Assembly: GCA_008508345.1 (NCBI GenBank)
Contig: QNGE01001279.1
Span: forward strand, 1 to 64,000
Reading direction: 5' to 3'
Source of the DNA: Paragonimus westermani
Lineage: Eukaryota > Platyhelminthes > Trematoda > Plagiorchiida > Troglotrematidae
DNA length: 64,000 nucleotides
The position numbers and the translations under genes were made by a program. Under the pieces are notes generated by a model. The model was not told where the DNA came from and made no database searches. It saw only the letters and a list, made by a program, of their open reading frames with translations. Positions 35,930 through 49,270 of the stretch are shown piece after piece; within the stretch, counting starts at the first letter, position 1, and every line of letters starts with the position of its first letter.

Positions 35930-36075
35930 CCTGGAGTGGCCAGGAACGCGTTGGTTAACAAGGTTGTATCAGGAAAGTGTGACCGGTATTCAAATCCCAG
36001 CAAGGATATACACTACTGACCGGATCTAACAAGAGTGAAGCTCGATTCTAGTGCTTCTTTTCGAAAGTAGCATGC
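35930..36075 (+). mobile_element. hammerhead-bearing SINE copy
   Basis: A B-box-like block (GTATTCAAATCCC near 35987) precedes the ribozyme module at 36011-36053. Stem I is CACTA/TAGTG, the core CUGACCG is changed at two essential positions, loop II is UCUAACAAGAG, and GAAG replaces GAAA. The tail CTTCTTTTCGAAA follows. Stem I pairing and loop II match the family. Confidence 0.6.
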
Positions 36076-39000
36076 TGCAGATTTTACTGGCACGCAAAAG
36101 CCACAATCAAACTTTCGTAACGTTCAATCTGGAACACCACTCTGTATTCACACCCTCATACCTTTCTTTGTCATACTTAGTTCTCTCCTGCGCCCAAAAA
36201 CACATGGTTTTTAATGCTGCTCTGTTTGTTGATATTACCAAGCTTCGAATAATTATCAGTTGGATCTAGCATAGGGTTGAGTATCCTTTGAAGATCCTAG
36301 CCTGCGTGTAACTCAGTAATGGCATGGCAGCTGACCATGGATGAAACCAAATCGATTACATTGATTTCCTATCTTGATTTCACTTCGAACGGTATGCAGA
36401 CAACATAAAACCGATGAACTGCACAAATGACCCTTTGTCAATTTGGAACGATTGCACAACCGTCACACAACTCTAAATATTTTCTATACTACAGAGGATT
36501 ATTTAGTATGGTGAGAACAGTTTTTAGTGACCTTGATATCAGTTCTATGTGCGTGGTTGTTTTATCGGTTCTGAATGCATATTGTCTAGATCATTCAGTG
36601 GAGAAGAAACACGTTTGCTTTGTCGAAAAGGTGATTCTTACTGGGAGAGCACAATGCTGCGGAGATATTTCTGAGTTCATCATTCACACAAAAACAGTGT
36701 GTGAAATAAATACTTGTAACGTTCGTCTATGGTCACCTGATACTATGTGTTGTTTCAAGTCAATGGAGATAAGACACATCATAATAATCAATCTAGTATG
36801 ACCATCATTTTGCAATTGCCGCTCGGGGGGTGGGCTAAACCAATTTTAAACCAGTATTGGTTTTTATGTACGCCATTCGGTTCACTTGGTATACATTTAA
36901 TCGTGAGTATTTCCTAAACTGTATGCAATTAAAAATGATTGAGTTTCCATGAAACCAATTGAATTACACTGTTGGACACGGTAGTTTGTAACAGACAGCC
37001 CGAACGGATTAGACATGTGAAATATATTTCCATCTGTCAAACTTACTCTACATTTACTGTAATGCACTGGCTAATTAACCACTCATCCCGACTAAAAATG
37101 CATGTTTCCACTGCCACAGGAATTCCGGTACACGTTGTTTGCGTGACTCTTAATGATTGCTAGTCCTTAATACAAACGCTTTTGCCTGTATGTGACCTTC
37201 ATCAATTCACCCGCCTTGGCCGCATTTTCATTGTGATCCGTACAATGGTCGCCACCAATAAAGCTTTTTGCGATTGATTGGTGTGCAGGGCAGATCAATG
37301 AAACACAAATTTACCTCAAGAAATCAAATGGAATAGTCGCGTTTGAAAAATACCAGGTGAACGATCTAGTGGGGACCTAAGTATTTTTTAAAAAAACGGA
37401 AAGATTGTACAGTCTACGTAAGAACTGCTGAAAGACCAAATAACATTTGTAAGTTGGTCATTCTTGATCAGACTGTCACCACTTGAAGTAACCATAACTT
37501 TGGCGAGATTTGCTGATAATATTCTATCGCTAAAAAGCGGAATATCCAAATGTCACCGCTCAGTACTATCTGGTTATGTCTGAGTGTTCAAATCCCCTCT
37601 CACTATAGACCGCTTAGCCTGGTTCACTGGATCATTTGATACTAGGGTGACGTATGTCACCGGAATCAACCTGACCAGTTGGACAAACCCCACAGCTTGT
37701 CAGTTGCACGTACGCGGGAGTCAACACAGTTCAATTCATCAAAGTTAGACCAACTTGATATTAGTCAACGAGAACGGAAACGCTGACCACCTCTGGTCAA
37801 ACTCACACTGACGCCTAAATTGTTGGCTTTGCAGGTTAACTTACCGTGCAATTTAGAAATCTGTTGAACTCAGTGTCAGTTGCCTCACGGCAAGTGGAAT
37901 CAAGTCACCGGAACTTTCGGCTACATTCGCTTGTAATCCACACTTAAGTTATTTGGTCGCCTCGATAGCATACAGTGACTATTAGCTCCTAGTAATGAAC
38001 GTGGTTGGATTTCCGGTCGTGATGAGGCTGTGTGCTCCTGACAAATTCTAACACTAGTAAAATCTGAATATTGCTCATTTCCTAGACGGATAGACCGATA
38101 AATATATGTGAATGCTCTGCCCAGTGCGAGCGCTGTTCAGTTTATATCAATCAACATTCCCTGCTGGGTAGATAACAAACCACACATTCAGATGTCCATC
38201 CCGATGCCTTGTTAATTAGTTGGGCATTAACGGCGGCTTAACTGGTCTCAATAGCACTAGTATGACAAGTTGTACCTGACTGACATCTGTAGTTCACGCG
38301 AGTCATTCAATCTCAGAAGTTATCATGAAACCACGACTGAGAGTAAATATATAATTGACCATCCTTGGCTATCAATCGAAATGACACCTATTACCACAAG
38401 GCCAGTTGATGTAAATCACTGTAGGACATGAAGTGTGCTGGTGTTTGGGTGTTCCTTACCTTCACACTGTCAGAAAAATGATTTGTACCGGCAATTAAAC
38501 AAGTACACCTGGGTATACTGTAGATTGCATTGATTTTTTGCCAACACAATCCAAAGTAAAAATTTTAAACACTAGTGCAGTCGAACACGCATAGAGAATT
38601 AAAACAGCTCTTCAGAAGCACAGCTCAACCAGACAATACAAATTACCCTCCACAAAACTTCTTAGCTGGCTCCTCGGAAAATGAACAAGGTGGCCGACAC
38701 CAATTTCAGATTCATGTGAACAGAGTCAAACGTAGTTTCCTGAACTCGTGACTTACAAACCACATTGTTTACCCACTGTGGAATCATAAATCTGATGAGG
38801 CCGGATTGATGGGGACAATGTTGATGTGTGTCACAAATGATTAGAGTAACTCTCGAAAGGTATGCCAGTTGTAAATGATCAACAATAAGTTGAGTGAATT
38901 GATAATCGTGCACGGAAGTTAGAACGGTAATCAAAGCCGACGCAGTATACATTTTGTGTTGGCGTTCAATGCAGCGCACGTGGGTGGAATTGACTTTTTG

Positions 39001-40884
39001 GCAGGATAATGCAGTAACGCAAATACCCAACGTAACAAAAACTTGTTTCCCAAGTTTTTAACTCTTCAGGACCTAATCCGGTTATAAATGATAGATGCAA
39101 ATAACACTACACCATAGAAGACAACGGCCACTTCGTTCATGGTTGACCTTCTAAATATCAAATTGAATACACACGACTACACGACTTAAGGTGACAGTTT
39201 GCTCATGTATGACAGGCTGGTTTTTGTGTTCGTATGAATAGTGAGAAGTTGTCTCACCCATTTATTACAGAGCGATATTTTACTCTATCCACTTTGAACT
39301 ATCACATCCTCACTCAGATTGTTATTTAATCATTCTAATTTGATTCACTGTAACTTCATATTCCGGACAAAATGTATTGAATTGTTCATTTGCCTATCAA
39401 ACATGCTAGGTCATACATTTTTCAAACTTCCTGTTATCAGCTTTTGCCCTTGTTGATTTGGTTCTTGATCACAATCACACTCAGGATCAAACACATAGTC
39501 ATGAACAAGTCAGGTTTTAAAGCTGTCATGTGTCAATCATTTAGTGGACTGAACGGTCGAATCGTTACATTCCCATTAACCTCACTTATGTATGCTAGAA
39601 TTCAGAGATAGTAAGAGTACTTCCAACCTATCAAATACTTAGAAGCAACGACTACTGTTGCGCACCGAGGACAACGAGAAGAACATCACCCAAATTTGTT
39701 TACCAAACAATCAGACTTATCTCTTTGCATTAGAGTATACCGTGACTCGTCTGTCGGATACAGCTAACCATACTGTTTACAGGAGGACTTTGGTATTGGT
39801 CATAACAAGATGCAAACATATGGCGTTTAAATCTTAGACCGAAATGATTCAGTCACGTCAAACTGTTTGCGTGTAGATAGTGAATTAATACCACTTGTGC
39901 AAAATGGCAATGATCGCCATCTTTGTTGTTCCTAATAGTCCCCTGGTATACGACCTTCATGGGGGATCAATTCCAGGAAAACGTTCATTATTATTGTTGA
40001 TAAAAGTTTGATCTAAATCCTCAGGCATCTCAAATCTAACAGCTGGGAGGCCCAATATTGGAACAATTCAAACTTACTCACTCAAATAACACGTCAAGCC
40101 GGATTGTGCTCTGGTTCAAGCACCAATAAGGTGCTGATACTCTGCGTATTTGTAGCCGTCCTCTACATTCGGATATACATACGTAATTTTATAGTAGGCA
40201 ACGACTTTGGAGACGTCATTGTCCCAGTTGGTACTCAGGGCAATGAACGAGTAGATCAGCATACCAGTGAAAGCTTGAACGTAAGCAACCCGTTGTTAAA
40301 CCGTTGAGATATAGAGTAGTTTACGCATACCTGTTCTACACTAAGTGGTTAATTGTCCATATTTTGATTTCTGATTACTCTTCATTATTGGAAACAAGTG
40401 CGAGTGGAGGATTTCGTTTAACCTAGGCTGAAGGTTGACCACAATTGATCTTAGCTTCTGCGTTAAAGGAGGTGGCCACCGTCACCTACGATCGCTGTTC
40501 GAATTAAATTAACCAAGATCCCTACCGTTTGTCAGCAACACAAAGACCAGTTTGAAAAAATGGATAGTTTTAGTGATTCAAGCTTAGCACGAAGTTCCTA
40601 TCAAGAGTTCACTGATTGCAGTTGACAGACCGTTACTGCGCCTCCTTTCAAAGCGACTGGGCACTCTGGAAACTATTCGTAAACTAATATGGTTGTAACA
40701 GTTCATTCACTTCAGAAGTTTGAACAAGACCGTTAGAACACGGAAACTGGCAGATGCAAGCATTTCGTATTGACTCGTCAGTACCAAATTTACAATAACA
40801 TGAAACAGGTTTTTTATATCAAGCATTTAGGGGGGCAGGTTGTGTTGTGTATGCGTGCGCGCGTGTTGTGTTTGTATACGATAA
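36076..40884. other. unassigned AT-rich sequence
   Basis: No element or gene is recognised in 4.8 kb. Frames of 124 codons (36427-36801 +) and 122 codons (38662-39030 -) have no motif. The former is Cys/Ile-rich and starts at ATG, but has no upstream or downstream coding context. Confidence 0.35.
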
Positions 40885-41110
40885 TTCAGTTGTGCCTAAG
40901 CTGAGGTCGTTAGCACAGTGATCATCATGGTTATTTCGTGGAAGTTTTACCGGAATTTTAGCCCCGGCCGTAACAAGGGTATGAACTATTGACGAAACCT
41001 AACAGGAACGAAGTTCGTGTCTCGTAGTTCTTTTTGAAAAGATCTGGCTGTACACTCAATGGGACTGCAAACGTTGAACAGTGCTCAATGTATGTCAGTG
41101 AAAAATCGTT
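40885..41110 (+). mobile_element. hammerhead-bearing SINE copy
   Basis: A-box-like TAGCACAGTGATCATC (about 40911), B-box-like TTTTAGCCCCGGCC (about 40957), then the module at about 40983-41031 with UUGACGA, CCTAACAGG and GAAG; GAACTA and TAGTTC can pair as stem I. The tail includes TTCTTTTTGAAAA and CAATGGGACTGC. Decayed. Confidence 0.5.
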
Positions 41111-44100
41111 AGAATCGCGTTTCTTCTCAATAAACTAATGAAGGAAGCGAATAAATGTACGACGAGAATGATTGTAGACCATTTCAATACATTGAAATGA
41201 ATTAGTGTTTTACACATCTGTTCCACTTCGAAATGTTAGTGTACCATGTCTATAAGTTACAAATAATTCACGGCTGCTAAGATGATAGTCGTTTCAGTTC
41301 AACCTTTGTTAATCCTTCGCGCCCTTTATTTTAGAAGTGTAGTTTTAGTAAGTTCTTTTTAAGTTGCAATTCCAGTAAGCCCAGAAGATTGTCGGTTGAG
41401 TTGATTTCAAGATTATCGGTTAAACGGCCTAAAGTTTACATTCTGTGCAAAAGAGAGCACATTCTTCTGACGAGGAGCGTATGTATCGGAACACCGTTTT
41501 TTGCGTAAAAAAAATCACGGTGGACCTTTGCAAGTGATGTATTATGTGACAAGAAGAATTTTTCCGAGTTGCTCACATAAGACTTGTTATTTTACTTACG
41601 TCGGCTCAACAACCTGTTTCTCGAATTACGCCACAAAGCTCCAGTAAGACGGTCTGTCAGTGGTATTCTTTCCAAAACTCAGCTAAGTCTTTTCAGTGTT
41701 GCCACAACATTGACTAGATGCGTGAACATTACCCCGAAATGTCTTCTGGTTGATAAAATTCACGCGGTCCAAATGTCCTTCATGAGACATTGGTCTATAT
41801 CATTTCTGGAGAAAGCAGTTCGTGCTCAAAACTGATGAACGTGATAAATTCGTTGGCAATATCACTTTTCTGTGCTAAGCTTGGTTCCTGTAATTATGTT
41901 TGTGACTAGCGTTCAGTTCAGGTATGGTTGATTTGGTCACATTAGTTTTTAATGGAAGGGATCTGTGTCACTGTCTTTCACATATATTGAGGGCCGTTCC
42001 CACCTATCACTGTTTACATACGTAGGTGACAGAGTACACCTGCCCATTACGTGATTCGATAGCAGTCCATTTATTCAGATGCAGTTGCATAAACTTCGGA
42101 ATACTGCTTTTTGTGAACTCTACAAACACAAAATCTCCCGTCATTGTGAAACTATGTTTTGCGTCCAACTTCTAACTGCTTCCGCCTTGTACCCAATGAA
42201 CATACATTCTTTTCTGAGTTAGTCAATTAACTGAGAGGCAGTCAGGTCCCAGCGTCTGTTGGCGTTCCATTTGATACGTAATCACGTTGGGTGGTAGGCC
42301 TATCAAAGATCGGGTTACCAACATACCACAAGCTCACTTCCAATCAAAATGTTGGCGCCTTCTGTGACTTAGTAAGAAGAAGATGTTAACCAATTGTTAC
42401 TTGTCATACTGTGATCCAAGTCAGTTGCATAGAAAAAACGAGGACCTGTTGTTGTAACCCTGACTATTAACACGGCTCACTTCAAAGTTCAGTGCATCTT
42501 GAGCATGTCATATCGTTCACAGATTGAGAAAAGCAGTTTGGGACCTTCTCTGACCTTTGAATTGCCTTCTAGTAAATGTGGCCACCTCATTCAGGCATTT
42601 GGCTTTACTTTCCTTCAAATCTGAACCTGATGTGTAGTTCATGCTTAACAACGGGAAGTACATTTTTACAATTTCGCAGACATTCCAAGGGTAAAATTCA
42701 CGAACTCACTTTTAGCACATGGAAAATTGACCTCATAGAGAATGGCGAATGGTTTGTGGAACATTCCGGACCTCAGCTAACGTCAACATACGACATTTAC
42801 ATGACTTACCACATAATTCCATAAATGTCAGAGGTCAATGGATTAGCACAAACGGTTGTTTGAATTCTACCATCCATGCCGAGCTTTTGTTCGCCCATGT
42901 GTTGTTGGAGGAACATGTAACTCCAAGTGGACACGGAATACACTTCCGGTTTGGAGGCTTATGCCTAAGAGGTGACAGAATAAGTGTAATTCACAAGGAG
43001 GTTCTATGGAACGTTTGTGAAGACGTTGTTATTGAAAGAATTCAAATATAGACGTTTCAAACATGGAACTAAGACTGAAATCATCATAGTCTGAGCACTG
43101 TCCATCTATGTTCGTTTCCGTAGTTTGGTTATTATGTGGGAAATAATTCAATCTGTCAGAGTTTCCATTTTCACTCTACAGAACCTGATTTGTCGCCTGA
43201 GCTGAGTGTTGTTAGGTATTTCAGACCAGCAGGGCACAACTAGGTACTCACGTATCATATTGTGGTGGATTATCAAGCCGGATGTGCGGGTGCTCCAAAT
43301 CTCGGCGAAATGCATCGACCAGGCTGCAAGATACTTCAAAAAGCCCATAGCGAGCGGATCGGGACAGCATGGGCGCCGAATGAGCCATCGCTTAACGGGA
43401 TCTGCCAAACAGACGAGGAATGACAGGCAAAATGGGATTGATAGCGATATCGGAGGTACGTGTATTCTAACATCCAGAGGAATATCTCGGCATGGCGCTA
43501 AAACACGACCAGAGGCCAAAGTGGATGGATTGCGGGCAGCAAGAGTGGACAGAGTAGCCATCGCTTAACGAGATTGACCCGGGGATGGTAGGCGATAAAC
43601 GTTCTGACAGAAGGCATCGGGCACACAAACCAGGTCAAAGTGCATCCGACGTGGGAGTGGAAACCGGGGGTGTTGTGGGCCGGAATTTTGACTCATAAAC
43701 GTGACCAGCATGTTGGACAATAAGAATTGTGCTTTACTGGACGCCTTTTCGCTACACTATGACATTTCTCAAACAGTCTGACTGATCCAATTTTGGACAA
43801 ATTCAACCAGTCAGTCAAAATGGTCAGAGAGTTGTCTGCTTTTACGATGCGCGTATAACTCTTAGAAGACAGACTGCATAAAGTCCAAGACAACACAAAC
43901 GTTTTACAAATTGCACCTACCCGTATTCCTTTTGAAACATTACGTATGAGCTTATTAGGCATTTAAAAAATTATCAATTTCTACATCCATTTCCACTTTA
44001 CAGCCACGTCATCCCATAGACTTTGTTTTGCGTCTGGTACAAACTGACATAATAACGGAACCTTTATCATATCAGGGTCCTACAAAACATTGTCATTCTA

Positions 44101-44379
44101 CAAAAACACTCACCAGCTTATCACCGATATAAACCGAACGTGACCATCCTCTGTGTAAACAGGAGTCGAACTGGAGTTACAGAACCATCGAGCTAATTAA
44201 TGTCACTAGGTGTGGCACAGCTATTGTAGGGATACTTATCGATTTAAAAAGTCTAAAACCTCAACAGAGTTATGAGTTCAAACCACACAAGTGATAGTGC
44301 ATATATTAGTATCAACTGAAATACAAAACATTACTTTACCGAATGTACAAGCACTTCAGCTTAGTGCAAACTAGTCAAA
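41111..44379. other. unassigned, with a GC-richer island at 43200-43690
   Basis: Mostly AT-rich. The island is visibly richer in G and C, carries long frames on both strands (43206-43568 + and 43148-43561 -), and repeats AGCCATCGCTTAACG at about 43384 and 43556. It could be a fragment of an unrecognised element; no domain is visible. 42749-43051 (+, 100 codons) is open but unrecognised. Confidence 0.35.
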
Positions 44380-44700
44380 GAACGAATGACCGCTGCGCCA
44401 TTGACTTCACATTAGGCACGACCGATTTATCACACGTGAACGCCCAATTATATTCGCTTATGAGAAAAGATTGCCAATAGCTCTCATCACCCCATCGTCT
44501 CGTGAGGAGATACAGTAACTGCCATATAAACTCTGAGTGTGGCCAAAGTTATAGTCCCGGTAGTGGCAAGGATGTGCAATGCTGACGAGCTTTCACAAGA
44601 GCCAAACAAGAATCTATCAATTCTTTTGAAAACGGACTGACGAGATAGTTTACTGCAATGTGACGGTTGCGACCAATTATGGGTGGTTTTTCAATCGTAT
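44380..44700 (+). mobile_element. hammerhead-bearing SINE copy
   Basis: A long copy: 5' module with TAGGCACGACCGA (about 44414, also at 1010), A/B-box-like region (44520-44570, ATAGTCCCGGTAGTGGC), module 44576-44619 and tail to GGGTGGT (about 44690). The core box CUGACGA is intact and stem II is GCUU/GAGC, but GAAA reads CAAA and stem I is weak. Confidence 0.6.
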
Positions 44701-47700
44701 GGAGGTTAGAAACCCCCACTAGTCAACATTAAATAACAAATTATACTTGGTTTTTCTCGCAAGACCTACTGATTTGAAAGGAATTGCTGGTTAGAAGTAG
44801 GCAAGAACTAGCAAGTCTAAAACTACTCTGGGTTGACTACTTAAAATATGAAGCTATTGACGAGATTCTACCGTAGCTGGATAACCCATCTCAAGCATTC
44901 TACCCATAGGCATATATTAGTGATGTTGGCTGTGAATTAGGTCCGTTTAATTTCCTCAACAGTTTGGACAGAGCAGAGTGATACAAAAAACTCTTGAGCT
45001 GATTTAACAACTACTGCATAAGAAAAATTCAATACGAACAACGTCGTTGATATGGTAACGGTCAATTAGACGTTTTCAGGCTTTGTGTGTGTCCTACACA
45101 AATGACCAAGTAATGACTCAGCTAAAGTTTCTACCCTGTTACTGTAGGTTAAACCACGGGAATCAATAGGATGTGGTCAACAAACATTTCTCTATACTCA
45201 CCAATTTTAATATACTCGAGTTACTTTTACCGAACGAAGTCTTCAAAGTGGACTACTTTGTTTCAGTTCGGTAGTCGCTGAAACCTGTTCATAAATGACT
45301 TCATCGAATTGAATTATTCTTTATAAATTCCTAAAAAGTAACAGGAAGAAAGGAAAACCGCAATCTCCCAGTTTTTTAAGTAGTCTGTTAGCTCAGCATC
45401 CATAGGTGGGTTTATTCGCTCTGAGTGACTGAACCTTTAATTAATGAACACGGTGAATATACAAATGATTTCCTGGAACCGCACAAAAAAAGACGGTAAG
45501 CCAGATATCGTCAGGATAGGTTTGTTGTTAGTAGATGACTTATCATCCCTCAGTCAATATTTGTGTGTACTGTAACAGCAACCTACAACATAGAATAAAG
45601 CAGAAAGGATAAAATAAATTGTCAAGGTTCATTAAGGTTGCACTTTAACTAGAGAGAAAAACTGTGTTAGATGGATAACACAAAGAAACAGACCTTTTAA
45701 CCAAAAGCCGGACAAATGTGAAGGTGATACCACTAGTCTCAAAGCGTAAGACAATAGATTTTGCGGAGTAATGGATGAATGTACAATGAGTGGGAGTTTC
45801 GAGTACTTTGTCTCTAAAATCACAATGTTCACTACAAAATTAAATATCTGTGAGGTATGATGCCGGGCGCGCCCATTTGCTACATGGAATAGGCTTCTCC
45901 ACTAAAAACTATCTGTTTGAGTTACAAGTTTGCGGGTATTTTTAGGTCACACAAACCGGCATTCAAGTAATCTGGAAGTTTTCTTATTTTGATATGTGAT
46001 TCTGCAACAGTATTCTCATTACAGCTGGTTTTTGCCCTGCAATACATCGATCGTATGTGTTCGTCCGTTTATACGTAAATCGTCAGCCACCGTCAGCTTC
46101 AGTGGTAACATTCTTCTGTCACTTGTTCCATCAGTCCCACTTTGAAAGTTGTCAACTAATTAACAGTGCACCAAAGATTTTTACACATATAGTCGAGAAT
46201 GTTTCACTCGCATTTCGCGAGTCATTGTTGTTTGCGAAGACAGTGCCGAAACAATTCTGTTAACGCATATACCTACAAATATCGGACAACAGAGGACATC
46301 AGATGTTGAGAGCAGGTCTGTCAGAATGTGACTATAGTGGGTAACAAAAGCTGACAGTTAACTTTGGTCAGTCATACAAAATGAGAGTCAGTCTTGCGAA
46401 AACAAGGCTCATTGAGCGTTTTATTCATCAGGGTGTTAGTAAACACATTAAAATGGACTGAACCATACTGTGAGATTAGCCTCAGAGTGAATAGATTATG
46501 AACGATTTTGATTTCCATCTCCATTAAACGGACTTGCAATAGAAATAACCGATAATGCCATGTCAAGATTTTTCCATCAGTTCACTGTATCACGGACCTT
46601 TCGAAATTGACTATAGTATCAAAGAGACCCCCAATTAAAGTTCATTTTGCAACTTCACTTCCGGTACTTTAGGGCGAATGATTCCCAATCGATAGGTCTG
46701 ATAGCAACAAGGCTATCTTAAAATGCTACTATGAGATAAGGAATAGTTCCACCCAGAAATGATGACGCACAACATAGCTTTTAATCAGGTACGTACTATG
46801 GGAAAACCATTTTCAGAACAATGTGACATGTGTTCTCGGGAGCTTGAGATGGATTGAGACAAACAATATGGCGTCTTGTAAAACCAAATCCTATTAGTTA
46901 ACGCATTTTTAGCAGGGCTGATATTCAGGCTATAAAAACCTTCTAGTGCATAGTCTTTAAGGAAAGTTTAAACAGACTAATAATGCACGTATATCTCACT
47001 AGGGTATGTAAACATACGTACGTTTGCTTATCTACTTATAAAGTGTGCAATAATTACTAGGTTCACGGCGGGATATTTCAAGACTGTTGAAGAACAGATG
47101 TGTATATACACCACTGCGTGAATCAGTTAGAATTTCCATATTCGCAAGGCCGCTACACCGTTATTTCTTTGATCACTGGGACAATTTTCAGCCCCAAATG
47201 TGAGTTCTGTGTGCGTCCCGGATGTTTTTCATCTATGAAGCTACCTAGTAGAAAGCCAACACACCGTGTAAGTGGGTTTCTTTGCTGAAACATTTTCATT
47301 CGAGACCTTTGATATGAAGGTTCCCTGTGTGCAATATATTCTACCTAACAGCGAATTTCTAGTCGTAATTTGTTAATATAAGTTCCACTGTTTAAAATCT
47401 CAAAGCTACAACGATAACATACTGTCCACACTAACTGGAATATCCATTACAAATGGCTTCTATTCCAGAATGATTCAACATGTTTAAAAATGGAAGTATA
47501 CTGGTAACCTTGCTCTTATACAGATAGCGCCATCATCTCCCAGATATTTTTCGGTTGAACTCAAATCACTGTCAGTGAATCACCAAGGCAGAAAGGCTTA
47601 TTAAATTCATGGATATGGACTATTTCGTGACCTACTGATTCACTGTCATTGGTCTCCGGATATATCGACGTACAGATAAATAAAGCGGTTTTTATCGGTT

Positions 47701-48224
47701 CCCGACCCTACACCTGATGAGTAGTGTGGTGAACTAGATGTCTTTCTAACTCCGTTCAAACGACTTCCATGTTTTACATCTTAGATACATGAGAGTTTTC
47801 ATACGGTATCTCATAATGTTTTGATGGCTATTTTCGTCATCTGAACGGTTTCGGCGTCACTATCTTGTTAAATCCAATGTTTCGCCAAAGTTTCACTTGG
47901 TCTTTCACGAATGCGGCAAAATATCGTCTCGTCTTTGCATGTGAGCAAAATGATCCTTCATTAACCCCAAATATCAGGAGGAAAGTGTTTCGCTCAGAAT
48001 AAATTCTAACGGAGTAAGAAACTGTTCTTCGAAACCATATAAGAAACGAGGAAACAATACAACGTTTTTGTGAGCCGAGTGTAGTTTGGTTATGCATTAA
48101 CCTTGAGACGGTTTGCTTAAGTGCAACGTCAATTCATCTTTTGAACAACGCCGTTCATCGATGACCTTTTACAAGGATGGGTGAAGCACACACAGTTGCA
48201 CTGATTTAATTACAACATATATCT
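44701..48224. other. unassigned AT-rich sequence
   Basis: Short frames only, none with a motif; no repeat relationship recognised within the window. Confidence 0.4.
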
Positions 48225-49270
48225 TATTTCCCGGAGAGAAGTCATGTCTTTCTTTCGATGATCTGCACGTATGAGCGAAACCAACAGACCATATCGTCGT
48301 ATCGCTCAAATGAATAATGGGTGTGACTGTCAAGTTTGGCATGGAGGACAGTGCACGCTAATAGTCACATGAGGGAGCTACACTGCAAAAAATGGTTTAT
48401 CATTGGGTTACTCATTAATATTAGTGAATTTGGTTATTATATAGACTGTACGACACACACCATTGATCGCAGCTGTCCCATTCCCATGGAACTGCAAGTC
48501 GGCCTCTTTCGAAAAGAAACATTGAACTCAAGTTTCGCTCTTATTAAAACTCATTAATAGTGCATGACCTTGCCATGGCCGGGATTCGAACACCGGACAC
48601 GCCTACATGAAGCAACCGTGGTGACCACTGGGCCGTTGATCTCGCATCAGCGGGTTTGAAACCAAAGAGAATCTGTCTACATTTGAAGATTCCCAGAAAT
48701 GAAAATTGACTAAACAATATTCACTAAGATATTCACTTGGCTCTATGGTGTTACGATTCGTAGCTTGGTGTCTAGCCTAAGTGAACTAGTGAGTGAAATG
48801 TTGTTTTGTTATAAATGGGTTTCCGTGTTTGAATCGTCGTCATGTGGAGCACACAGATTTGAACACCTGGATTATATACCGGAAGTGTATGTAAATGTGT
48901 TGTTTCACGAAGCGCAACTTTGACGGTGGGATACAAACAAGTTCGTTATCAGTTTTCTAAATATATACTCAGATGAACCGCCAATAGATAGGGTGAGTGA
49001 GTATCTGGACCTGTGATTATTTGATATGTATGTGGATCGAGTAATTGCCACAGTAACTTACGGGCAATGGTCACTGGATCGTACACTTTCTTCAGGAAGG
49101 CTTCTAATAGTTTCGGCTAGGAACAGCATTATTTGTGAGACCCCAAATATTGATTATCAGTTAGGATTAGGACTGGGGCCACGTTTTCATGGAGCAGCCA
49201 TGTTGGCCACTGTGTCACTGACCTGTCGTTAGGCACGACCGAATCAGCAGATGTAAATATTCAGCCACAT
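48225..49270 (+). repeat. segmental direct duplication, copy 2
   Basis: Near-identical to 1-1046. At about 49261 it parts from the palindrome-side copy by a 39-bp extra segment (GTAATGCGCGGATTGCCC onward) and later continues at lower similarity through the SINE 5' module (49320-49390). It shares the variants at 573-600 with the right palindrome arm and the outer flank (1-345) with the left arm. Confidence 0.9.
48464..48644 (-). mobile_element. hammerhead-bearing SINE copy (in duplication)
   Basis: Duplicate of 240-420; the ribozyme module is at 48520-48565, with one substitution in the palindromic stem III segment (ACTTGAGT instead of ACTCGAGT) and the same UUAAUGA core. Confidence 0.6.

Noticed and set aside
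36450..36475. Trematode spliced-leader RNA (AACCGTCAC start)
   Set aside because: Only the first nine bases agree; the rest of the leader and the Sm site are absent.
47713..47730. CTGATGAG as another ribozyme core
   Set aside because: No GAAA or pairing arms follow; chance match.
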